The position numbers and the translations under genes are program-made. From assembly GCF_000019185.1 (NCBI RefSeq), contig NC_010334.1, positions 3,410,001 to 3,474,000 of the forward strand: 64,000 nucleotides of DNA. The letters run 5' to 3'. Under the pieces are notes generated by a model, which was given only the letters and a program-made list of their open reading frames with translations, made no database searches and was not told where the DNA came from. The stretch is from Shewanella halifaxensis HAW-EB4 (GTDB lineage: Bacteria; Pseudomonadota; Gammaproteobacteria; Enterobacterales; Shewanellaceae). Below are positions 55,311-62,999 of the stretch, in pieces. Position 1 is the stretch's first letter. Every line of letters starts with the position of its first letter.

Positions 55311-56528
55311 TTAATTTAGAATATTAATTCTTGCACAGAACTGATTATTATCTCTAGTCGAATAGTAATTCCAGTTTAATTGCTTAGCTAAACGTTCTAC
55401 CAACATTAAACCTAGGCCAAATCCACTGCTATTATGTGGAGACATAGAGTTAATGATCTCTATTTTGCTATTTGACTGTCTAATTATCACCCCCTCTGTC
55501 CCGTGCTCTAAGCTATTACGAACAAGGTTATTCAATATAATAGTCAATGGATCTCTTTGAACGCTGATTACAGTTTCATCACATAGCAATTCTATCGGTA
55601 AATAGTCACCTTTAGCAGCTTGTTGATCACTTATAACCTGCTGTAATAAATCGGCTAATTTTATTTCACTGTATTGCATAGATGTGCATTCAGAGCTCAT
55701 TAACCATAGCAGAGTCTCGGTGATCGATTTCATCTGCCTAGTGGCCTGACTAGCATGTAATATTGGTCCTTCGAGTTGTCCATGTTGAAGAGTCAAAATA
55801 TCGAAAGAAGATTGGCATATTGCGATAGGGGTACGTAGCTCATGACTAGCAAAACGTAAAAAAGATAACTCTCTTTGCTGTGCATCTTTCAATTGTTTGA
55901 TTGAAATATCCAATGCATCAACAATCGACTGTAATTCAGCATAGCATTGCTGAGGAAAGTGAAGGCGTTGCATTTTTTGCCAGTCATGCTGCTTTATCGC
56001 CCGACTAATTTGGTGTACAGGGGAGATAACTCTTCTTTGTAAATGCAAAGCTAAACTGGCTACAACACCAAAAGTCATGGTGATCAACAAAACTATTGCC
56101 GCCATATTCTTTGGAGCAAACTCTAAGTCATGGGTCGCATTATAGTTAAGCCATACATACAAATTCTCCCCTGACTTCTGTTGGTATACCATCAGTGCAT
56201 CAATAAACTCACCATGACAATGCTGATACTGAACTTCATTTATCTCGGTAGGAATAATCCCATCAGTGATTGATTTAACTTGTTCAGGTGCGCTATGCCA
56301 GTCAGTATAGATTTTAATATTATCAGTTTGATATATATTCCCCGTTTCTGCGATATATTGCTCTGCTGCTTGGGCAGCACTCTTCATCGTGATACCATGC
56401 ATACTAAACATTCCAGTACACATCAAACAAAGTGGGATAAAGATATTAATAAGCAAAGTTACAGCTAAGAATATGACACCATAACACTGGTATACACGCT
56501 TTAAGCTCATATTATTGTTTATTGACAT
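55311..56528 (-). CDS. Sensor histidine kinase
   Basis: Membrane sensor kinase of 405 residues. Two membrane segments (about 15-38 and 143-163) flank a periplasmic domain of about 105 residues with no recognised fold; it may sense the reductase substrate. A HAMP-like linker is followed by the HisKA motif FASHELRTP (His229) and the ATPase domain with LNNLVRNSLEHG (N box) and SSGFGLGL (G box). The start overlaps the regulator stop codon by 10 nt; an internal ATG at 56510 is an alternative. It ends the three-gene regulatory operon. Confidence 0.9.
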   Translation of the reverse strand: MSINNNMSLKRVYQCYGVIFLAVTLLINIFIPLCLMCTGMFSMHGITMKSAAQAAEQYIAETGNIYQTDNIKIYTDWHSAPEQVKSITDGIIPTEINEVQYQHCHGEFIDALMVYQQKSGENLYVWLNYNATHDLEFAPKNMAAIVLLITMTFGVVASLALHLQRRVISPVHQISRAIKQHDWQKMQRLHFPQQCYAELQSIVDALDISIKQLKDAQQRELSFLRFASHELRTPIAICQSSFDILTLQHGQLEGPILHASQATRQMKSITETLLWLMSSECTSMQYSEIKLADLLQQVISDQQAAKGDYLPIELLCDETVISVQRDPLTIILNNLVRNSLEHGTEGVIIRQSNSKIEIINSMSPHNSSGFGLGLMLVERLAKQLNWNYYSTRDNNQFCARINILN

Positions 56529-57190
56529 GCTTCAACCTTTAAGCACAACCCTACGCCGCGTACAGTATGCAGGTATTGATGTTCAAAAGGCTTATCAACT
56601 ATTTTTCTGAGTAAATGTACATGACTTCTTAGGCTGTCACTATCGGGTAAGCTATCAGGCCATAGCGTGCGCTCTATCTCTTCTCGCTCTACCGTTTCAG
56701 GGCTACGACGAGCCAATAAAGCCAAAATTTGCCACCCCGTACGTGATAAAGGCAACTCTTTACCTAATCTGTGTACTGTATGTCCCGCGAAATCAAACTC
56801 AAGTTCTCCCAACCTTAATACTTTAGGCGCGGGTCTTCTCTCTGCGACGACCCTTAATCTTGCCACCAACTCAGGCATGGCAAATGGTTTTATAAGATAG
56901 TCGTCTGCACCGACTTCAAAACCTGACAGTTTATCTTGTAATCCACTTCGTGCAGTTAACATAATCACAGGTGAGACGACACGCTGTTCTTTCCACTTTT
57001 TACACGCTTCTAAACCATCACCATCAGGTAAGTTTAAATCCAATATAATTGCGTCAAAAGAACGACTATACACTTGAACTTCTGCTTGTGCTAACGACCC
57101 TGCATAGTCACACTCAATGTCTATTAATTCTAGATATTGAATTATATTCTTTGCCAATAACAAGTTATCTTCAACTAGTAATACCAACAT
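56519..57190 (-). CDS. OmpR-family response regulator
   Basis: Two-component regulator of 223 residues. The receiver domain has Asp51 (ILDLNLPDGDG) as phosphorylation site, Thr79 and Lys101 (LIKPF). The C-terminal winged helix is of the OmpR/PhoB type (RTGWQILALL, then SHVHLLRKIVD). It is translationally coupled to the kinase at 55311. Proteins of this type bind direct repeats with 10-11 bp period, as found upstream of both outer membrane genes here. It is 3 nt downstream of the LuxR-type gene. Confidence 0.92.
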   Translation of the reverse strand: MLVLLVEDNLLLAKNIIQYLELIDIECDYAGSLAQAEVQVYSRSFDAIILDLNLPDGDGLEACKKWKEQRVVSPVIMLTARSGLQDKLSGFEVGADDYLIKPFAMPELVARLRVVAERRPAPKVLRLGELEFDFAGHTVHRLGKELPLSRTGWQILALLARRSPETVEREEIERTLWPDSLPDSDSLRSHVHLLRKIVDKPFEHQYLHTVRGVGLCLKVEACQ

Positions 57191-57193
57191 GCT

Positions 57194-57928
57194 TTATATA
57201 ATCTCCAACTGATGTGCAATATGAACTAAATTTGCCCGATTAGTTGCCGATAATTTACTTCTCATCGACTCAAAGTGATACTCCACTCCACGAATAGTAA
57301 TGTCTAGTTCATGAGCAATCTCATCATTCTGCAAGCCTAACGCAGCCATTTCTAATATTCTCATCGCTGTTTTGTTAAATAACTTATGTTGCCGAAAAGG
57401 CGTTATTTCACTATAAAAATGTTCTAGCAAAATCATTTGGGCTTGTTTTAGTGATATCTCTAAACCTGTTAAATCTATCGCTTCATTTGATTGCTTAGAA
57501 AGTAAGGTAAACCTTCCACTCCACACATTGGAGGCAAAGTGTTTTAACGGCCAGCTAATAACAGTATTAACTCCATGCCTACTGAACAATTTTTTTACTT
57601 TACAGGGCTCATTCAATATATAGCAGTAAGGAGAATCAAGCTTTAGGGCTTCAGCAAAATTGAGATCCGTTGGCGCGATCCGAGTCACATATTGTTCATG
57701 AAGCTTTTTCACCGTTAAAGATGAAGCTATAACACCATCGCAACTTAATAGCATTCTTCGTGTAAGTAAGCTATTTGGGCTGCCGTTCTGGTAATCAAGG
57801 TAAGCGTTATTTGCAATGCCTTGGAACCAGAACCCTGAAAAACCGTAGTTCACAAAAGTTTGCCTCATATCATCAAGAGGATTATCTGGACAATTTAGCA
57901 CCGATTCATAGCTTGATAAGTTCTTCAT
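57194..57928 (-). CDS. LuxR-type regulator with N-terminal ligand domain
   Basis: Transcriptional regulator of 244 residues. The C-terminal LuxR helix-turn-helix is clear (MAALGLQNDEIAHELDITIR, with VEYHFESMRSKL next). The N-terminal region of about 160 residues resembles the layout of the autoinducer-binding domain of LuxR solos, but I do not see the usual conserved W/Y set with certainty, and no luxI is in the window. It is the first gene of an operon with the response regulator (3 nt gap) and kinase. LuxR plus an OmpR two-component pair in one message is uncommon. Confidence 0.8.
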   Translation of the reverse strand: MKNLSSYESVLNCPDNPLDDMRQTFVNYGFSGFWFQGIANNAYLDYQNGSPNSLLTRRMLLSCDGVIASSLTVKKLHEQYVTRIAPTDLNFAEALKLDSPYCYILNEPCKVKKLFSRHGVNTVISWPLKHFASNVWSGRFTLLSKQSNEAIDLTGLEISLKQAQMILLEHFYSEITPFRQHKLFNKTAMRILEMAALGLQNDEIAHELDITIRGVEYHFESMRSKLSATNRANLVHIAHQLEII

Positions 57929-58146
57929 TTCAGCACAATCTCATACTCAATTAAGGTCACATTAGAACACTTATCATTAAGACCTCTACAGTCACAGACG
58001 ATAACAACTTAAATGATATAGAAAACCAAGTGAGTTGAACTTGTAACAGAAACTCTAATCAAATCAAACTAACATATATATAGACTTAATAAGGAGTTTC
58101 TAACCGTGCAACAAAAATATAAATTTTAGATTTTAAATTACGATTT

Positions 58147-58179
58147 TTGACGAAAATTTGACGAGGACTGTTTTATACT
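58147..58179 (+). promoter_or_regulatory. Direct-repeat activator site and -10 (porin)
   Basis: TTGACG at 58147-58152 and again at 58158-58163, 11 bp apart; TATACT at 58174-58179 lies 10 nt after the second repeat. The same layout is at 55065-55098. The transcript would have a leader of about 380 nt. Confidence 0.65.
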
Positions 58180-58185
58180 GAGTAA

Positions 58186-58566
58186 GAGTTACCAAGAAAA
58201 TATGAAGCAACAGATGAAAAACTATGCTTTAAAAGTAATGATGCACATAAATGCATCAGCTTAAGGACGTTAAGGCTTACACTGATATTATTCTTACGGC
58301 TGTTTCACAGCTCGTTCTTTAACCAGAAGGCAAAGCTAAAAATTAACACTTAACTTTGTGCTATCCCCTTATACCTAGCCAAAGTGAATCAAGGTGCCAC
58401 CAACAAAGCTAAAAAGTTCCCCTCAAAAATCTTATCTAGTTCACATTATTACTCAATTAAACTCTATAGGTGCTGTGATTGCGTATTCCGTCACAATCTA
58501 ATATTCAATTGTAGATATTATCCATCTCCGTAATCCAATGTCGGATTAGAATATGAGAATAATAAA
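58186..58566 (+). other. Long leader upstream of the porin gene
   Basis: About 380 nt between the predicted start of transcription and the GTG. It contains a hairpin TGATGCA-N6-TGCATCA at about 58238-58258, a 20-codon frame starting at 58202 and, 15-35 nt before the start codon, the hairpin TAATCC-AATGTC-GGATTA (58531-58548). No known riboswitch was recognised. Confidence 0.4.
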
Positions 58567-59697
58567 GTGAAAAAGCTAAAGTTATCTATTTTAATTGGTG
58601 CGTTACTAGGCGCTCCTACAGTTGTCATGGCTGATGAATTCAAACCTTCTGTTGATTTAGGTGGCGCGGTTAAGGTTAAGTACTTCATTGATGATGCTAA
58701 CGAAGCCTCTAAATCAAATGGCGGTACATTCGCATTTGACGCATTAGAACTTGATATCGATAGTCAGATTAGCGAAAACTGGACAGCAAGTGCGAAATAC
58801 GTTTTCAAGAACTCTTCAAGCAACCATTTCATTAAGTACGCTTATGCTGCGTACAATGGTGTTGAAGATTGGCAGTTCCAGGGTGGTGTTATCAGCAAGC
58901 CATTCGGTAACAAGAGCTTCATCTCTCACAACTGGTGGGAAAGTATCAACTACTACATGGGCTTTGAAGATGACTATGATCTAGGTGCTAAGGCTATCTA
59001 TAGCTCTGGTAACTGGACCTCTGAAGTTGCTTTCTTTAAGAACAGCGAATACTCGTCATCTGATACCCGTGGTTACGGCGCCGATGGTTTCACAGGTTCT
59101 GTAGGCGACAATACTTACAATAACGAAGAAACCAACACATTCAACATTCGTCAATCTTACGTTTTAGATTTTGACAAGTTAACTGTGCAACTGGGTGCGT
59201 CACTAGAATACGGTCAGCTATACGACACAGTTCACGACGATAACGGTACATCTACTGCTTATGCTGTGCACTTAGATGCTCAGTACAGCGGTTACCAGCT
59301 ACAGCTACAGATGGTTGATTATGACTACGACCAGTACCAGGCAAATAAAGATGGCCTATACGCAATGAAGATGGGCGGTGGCGCTTATGAAGTTGCTGCT
59401 AAAGGCCAAATCTTTGCTGCGAACATCGCAAAATCTATCGGTTATGACTGGGGTACCGTTACTCTGTATAACGACTACAGCCACTTGACACCAAACACCG
59501 ATGTTAATGCTAACTTGAATGACTCTGTTATCAACACAACAGGTATGAGCATTGCGGTATCTGATTTCTTTATCTTCGTAGACCACATCTACGGTAAGAA
59601 TGCAGTATGGATTGGCGGTCAGCAAGGTGTTGGTATCGAAAACCAAGATGATGATTTCCACTCTCTATTCAACATCAGTCTTAACTACTACTTCTAG
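58567..59697 (+). CDS. Outer membrane porin
   Basis: Beta-barrel porin of 376 residues with a GTG start. Signal peptide MKKLKLSILIGALLGAPTVV ends near VMA-DE. The body is rich in alternating aromatic and polar residues, with the barrel segments FDALELDIDSQISENWTASA and VSDFFIFVDHIYGKNAV, and it ends in LNISLNYYF with the terminal Phe. The overall look is that of phosphate-selective/carboxylate porins, about 16 strands. Control by the direct repeats at 58147-58179 suggests it belongs with the reductase and the channel at 54133. A GC-rich inverted repeat follows. Confidence 0.8.
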   Translation: MKKLKLSILIGALLGAPTVVMADEFKPSVDLGGAVKVKYFIDDANEASKSNGGTFAFDALELDIDSQISENWTASAKYVFKNSSSNHFIKYAYAAYNGVEDWQFQGGVISKPFGNKSFISHNWWESINYYMGFEDDYDLGAKAIYSSGNWTSEVAFFKNSEYSSSDTRGYGADGFTGSVGDNTYNNEETNTFNIRQSYVLDFDKLTVQLGASLEYGQLYDTVHDDNGTSTAYAVHLDAQYSGYQLQLQMVDYDYDQYQANKDGLYAMKMGGGAYEVAAKGQIFAANIAKSIGYDWGTVTLYNDYSHLTPNTDVNANLNDSVINTTGMSIAVSDFFIFVDHIYGKNAVWIGGQQGVGIENQDDDFHSLFNISLNYYF

Positions 59698-59733
59698 TAC
59701 AGACTGCTAGGCTACTTACTTTGTGAGTAACCA

Positions 59734-59780
59734 TCACGCAAGGCGAGCATGAGTTTTATACCCACCTCAGCCTTGCGTGA
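59734..59780. other. Inverted repeat after the porin gene
   Basis: 11-bp arms TCACGCAAGGC / GCCTTGCGTGA flank a 25-nt loop. No T-tract. It could stabilise or terminate the porin transcript. Confidence 0.5.
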
Positions 59781-60013
59781 GCTTCCTGCTATCTATATAG
59801 CAACCCTCCTATTCAAATAGACTTACCACAAACTTAAAGCGCCGCTTTGGCTCTGTTTCTGACTTTGTAAAATTCACTCATTGATTAAACTGCTGTCGCT
59901 TACAACTGATGCCATAAAACAAACATCAGCGCTCTCCTCTGTCATTTATTATCTGTGCTAATCTAGATTTAAGCTATTTAGGTTTAGTGAGCTTTACTTA
60001 AAGAGGGGAAAAG

Positions 60014-60316
60014 ATGATCAGTTGCAATCAATACGATTATATCGAAATCGTCTGTTTGTATCGCTACCCGATAGCACTCAAGCTTAAAAGCGGTGAAACC
60101 ATTAGCGGTATCGCCCTAGATACAGCACGTGACTCTAAAAAGCGGGAGTGCATCAAACTAACCTACCAAGACAGCCCAAATACTGACGCTGATGATAGTG
60201 AAGATGATGGCGTCAATAACGACCTAGCCGTAACTCAGCTGATTATCCTTGATGACATCGCAAGCATTCACGTCTGTATCGATAATCCACACTTCCAGTC
60301 TGTCGAATTTAAATAA
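60014..60316 (+). CDS. rof: Rof: Rho-binding antiterminator
   Basis: Protein of 100 residues of the Rof (YaeO) family, which binds Rho and reduces Rho-dependent termination. The signature CNQYDYIEIVCLYRYPIAL, followed by LKSGETISGIALDTA, matches the Sm-like fold of Rof. An insertion rich in Asp/Asn (DADDSEDDGVNND) lies in the loop and makes it slightly longer than E. coli Rof (about 84). A strong Shine-Dalgarno (AGAGGGG) precedes the ATG. Confidence 0.85.
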   Translation: MISCNQYDYIEIVCLYRYPIALKLKSGETISGIALDTARDSKKRECIKLTYQDSPNTDADDSEDDGVNNDLAVTQLIILDDIASIHVCIDNPHFQSVEFK

Positions 60317-60565
60317 TGTTTACCTATCTACCCATTAAAATCCAATTACCGAACCAAGGTCATAGGGATAAATAATTCTCTTTGACTAAGACACGCTCTG
60401 CTCTATGCTGTCCTCATACACAAAACTGTAATCAATCTGATAACTTGGCTAATCTTAACCAGCTTTTATAGTTAGCTTCTAACTCTCTTTAAGCTAAAGC
60501 GGCCGACTCTAATGGCTAACTTTAATGGCTAAGGATTAGTCCCCATTAATAGCAGGATGCTCAAT

Positions 60566-61006
60566 ATGAAACTCGCAATACTTCCTCTTCTGGCGTTTAT
60601 CACCTTTTCTAGTAATGTCTTTGCTGAGCCCGCTTCAGCAAAGAGTGTTAAACAGCTGATGAATAAAACGGGCGCAGGAGAGCTAGGCATACAGGCGATG
60701 AACCAGATGCTGCCAGCCCTTAAAGGCCTTATTCCAGACGCGCCAGAAGAATTCTGGAGCGACTACATGGCTGAGTTTAATCCAGAAGATTTGATTGAAA
60801 TGACAGTGCCTATCTATCAGAAGTACCTTACTGAAGAGGAAGTCCAAGCACTTAACGATTTCTATGACACACCTGCAGGTATGAAGCTGATTAAAGTGCA
60901 ACCTCACATAATGCAAGAGTCGATGATGGCAGGCCAGCAATGGGGACAGGCAGTGGCTCAAGATGTGATGGCGAAATACAGGATACAAAACCAGCAGTCT
61001 CAGTAA
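60566..61006 (+). CDS. DUF2059 family secreted protein
   Basis: Exported protein of 146 residues. The longest frame starts at 60557; AGGA lies 8 nt before the ATG at 60566, which gives signal peptide MKLAILPLLAFITFSSNVFA. The mature part is helical with the DUF2059 pattern LIEMTVPIYQKYLTEEEVQA and FYDTPAGMKLIKVQPHIMQE. The function of the family is unknown. It is a single gene. Confidence 0.85.
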   Translation: MKLAILPLLAFITFSSNVFAEPASAKSVKQLMNKTGAGELGIQAMNQMLPALKGLIPDAPEEFWSDYMAEFNPEDLIEMTVPIYQKYLTEEEVQALNDFYDTPAGMKLIKVQPHIMQESMMAGQQWGQAVAQDVMAKYRIQNQQSQ

Positions 61007-61038
61007 GCTTAGAAAAACTCTGATAAACAAAAAACTAA

Positions 61039-61063
61039 GAGCCCAGCACAAACTGGGTTCTTT
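61039..61063 (+). terminator. Terminator after DUF2059
   Basis: 8-bp stem GAGCCCAG / CTGGGTTC (one G-U pair) with loop CACAAA, followed by TTT. Confidence 0.6.
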
Positions 61064-61080
61064 GCTTGAAAAACTATCAA

Positions 61081-61170
61081 CCACGAAGCGCTTACTTCGT
61101 TTGCTACACAGAGGACACGAAGAAAAAAGCTCGGGGGCTTTTCTTCATGCTCTCCGTGTCCTTTGTGGTC
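61081..61170. repeat. Palindromic intergenic element
   Basis: Arms CACAGAGGACACGAAG and its near-complement on the right enclose a stem-loop AAAAAAGC-TCGGG-GGCTTTT, forming an imperfect hairpin of about 90 nt. Related GGACACGAAG-type palindromes are common between genes of gammaproteobacteria. Confidence 0.6.
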
Positions 61171-61267
61171 CATTCTTATCTTTCGAAGTCATCGAATTTT
61201 CTCTGAGTAACTTCCTTAAGTGAACGGCATTACAGCTAAACTACTCTTTTTATTCAAACTTGATGGA

Positions 61268-62476
61268 TTACAAGCTAATAAAAATACCCGCTAACGCCGC
61301 ACTCATCAAGTTTGCCAAAGTTGCAGCCAATACCGCTTTCAAGCCCAAATTAGCGACCTCGCTACGACGCTCAGGCGCCATCACGCCTATACTGCCAAGT
61401 TGAATCGCAATCGAGCCTATATTAGCAAAACCACACAAGGCAAAGGTAATGATGACTTGAGAATGCATCGATAGTTGCTCTTTTACTGTGGTGAAATCCA
61501 TAAAGGCAACAAATTCATTCAGAATAAGTTTTTGGCCAATAAAGCTACCCGCCTGCATCATCTCATTGACTGGTACGCCAATCAGAAATGCCACTGGCGC
61601 GAAGATATAACCAAGTAGACTTTGCATGGTCACACCATCAAAGTTAAACCAAGCCCCCACTTGCTCAAGGCCTGCGTTAAACATGGCAATTACACTGATA
61701 AAGGCCAGCAACATAGTACCGATAGCCACCGCGACACGCATACCGTTCATCGCACCAGAGGCGGCAGCATCAATCACATTACTGTGTTCACTCTTACTCA
61801 TATCGACACTTTGTTGAGATTGCAGCACACTGGTTTCAGGAACCAACAATTTTGCCATCATCAAGCTACCCGGCGCCGCCATAAAGCTCGCTGCAATCAG
61901 GTATTTAAGCTCCACGCCAAGCCCCGCATAGCCACCTAATACACTGCCTGCGACTGATGCCATGCCACCTGTCATCACCACAAATAGCTCAGAGCGAGTC
62001 ATTTTAGATAAGAATGGCCTCACCAATAACGGCGATTCACCTTGGCTTAAAAAGATGTTACCCGTGGTGACCAGTGATTCTGCACGGCTGATCCCAAGTA
62101 GTTTCTGCAAACCACCACCAATGATCTTGATCACCCACTGCATAATGCCTAAGTAATACAGCATGGAGATCAGCGCGCTGATAAAGATAACCAGAGGAAG
62201 CACGCGGATAGCGAACACAAAGCTGTTAGTTGCAAGGTCACCAAACAGAAAGTTAATCCCCTCATCGGCAAAACTTAACACCGACGCAACCCCCTGACTC
62301 ACCGAGCCGAGAATATTTTGTCCCATAGGCACATACAGCACTAAGGCGGCCAAAGCGGCTTGCAAGGAAAATGCACCGAAAACTGTACGCCAGTTAATGG
62401 CATGGCGGTTTTCAGAGAAAATCCAACCACAGAAAACGAGAAAAGAGATTCCGACTAAACTGATCAACAACTGCAT
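61268..62476 (-). CDS. Concentrative nucleoside transporter (NupC/CNT family)
   Basis: Inner membrane symporter of 402 residues that imports nucleosides with H+ or Na+. About 8 to 10 hydrophobic segments are visible. The CNT signatures GNIFLSQGESPLLVRP and MTGGMASVAGSVLGGYAGLG lie in the middle, and GVPVNEMMQAGSFIGQKLI and CGFANIGSIAIQLG follow. Length and motifs match NupC. GAGAT precedes the ATG. The upstream region carries 15-bp repeats and, further out, a CRP-like site. Confidence 0.92.
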   Translation of the reverse strand: MQLLISLVGISFLVFCGWIFSENRHAINWRTVFGAFSLQAALAALVLYVPMGQNILGSVSQGVASVLSFADEGINFLFGDLATNSFVFAIRVLPLVIFISALISMLYYLGIMQWVIKIIGGGLQKLLGISRAESLVTTGNIFLSQGESPLLVRPFLSKMTRSELFVVMTGGMASVAGSVLGGYAGLGVELKYLIAASFMAAPGSLMMAKLLVPETSVLQSQQSVDMSKSEHSNVIDAAASGAMNGMRVAVAIGTMLLAFISVIAMFNAGLEQVGAWFNFDGVTMQSLLGYIFAPVAFLIGVPVNEMMQAGSFIGQKLILNEFVAFMDFTTVKEQLSMHSQVIITFALCGFANIGSIAIQLGSIGVMAPERRSEVANLGLKAVLAATLANLMSAALAGIFISL

Positions 62477-62494
62477 AATTTATCTCATTTTTTT

Positions 62495-62535
62495 AATATA
62501 AAACGTTTAAATATAAAACGTTTAAATATAAAGAG
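62495..62535. repeat. 15-bp direct repeats upstream of the nucleoside transporter
   Basis: Two copies of AATATAAAACGTTTA (from 62495 and 62510) plus a third partial copy, 20-60 bp upstream of the ATG. Each full copy contains the palindrome AAACGTTT and could bind a regulator. Confidence 0.8.
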
Positions 62536-62576
62536 TTAAGTTGCAGGCGGTCGCAATTGTATAGAATATGGGGAAT

Positions 62577-62870
62577 GCTTTAATGAAAGCGACATTTGAC
62601 GTCGACTAACAGGCTAGGGGTAAACCCGCCTTTTAGCGTCGAGCGATTTGAGTGTCCGGCCATTGATACAAGAATGAAGCACCTAAAAACTTACAAAAGT
62701 TTTGCCGGTCCAACTCCGTGGGTTAATCACTTTCCATGTAGCGGCGATTAAGGTGGCAATGAACGAGAGGTTCTAGCCGGAACAGAATTATACGAACCAT
62801 CGCCAAGATTAAAAGCCGTTAATCTAATTTAATTACAGTTTGTGTTGTTAAAGCGATCTACTTGCAGGGA
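62577..62870. other. Non-coding, possibly dispersed element
   Basis: About 290 bp without an intact gene. On the minus strand a short frame ends GGFTPSLLVDVKCRFH, a tail I associate with repeated intergenic sequence in Shewanella; this is from memory. The stretch separates the transporter from a CRP-like site. Confidence 0.35.
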
Positions 62871-62873
62871 TAA

Positions 62874-62889
62874 CGTGATTGCGATCACG
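62874..62889. promoter_or_regulatory. CRP-like palindrome
   Basis: CGTGA-TTGCGA-TCACG, a perfect inverted repeat that differs from the CRP consensus (TGTGA-N6-TCACA) by one base on each side. It lies about 400 bp upstream of the nucleoside transporter start. Confidence 0.55.
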
Positions 62890-62999
62890 TAAGTTAGTAA
62901 CATCGCTAATTTGGAAGCTTGGATCGATGAAGTGCTATTTTGGATAAATGCGAGCTAGAAGTGTCACTTCTAGCTCTATGCTGCTTCCATGCTCAACTG

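Noticed and set aside
62577..62870. Riboswitch upstream of the nucleoside transporter
   Set aside because: I found no purine-type core or other known riboswitch consensus, and the stretch has a coding-like tail seen in repeated intergenic DNA.
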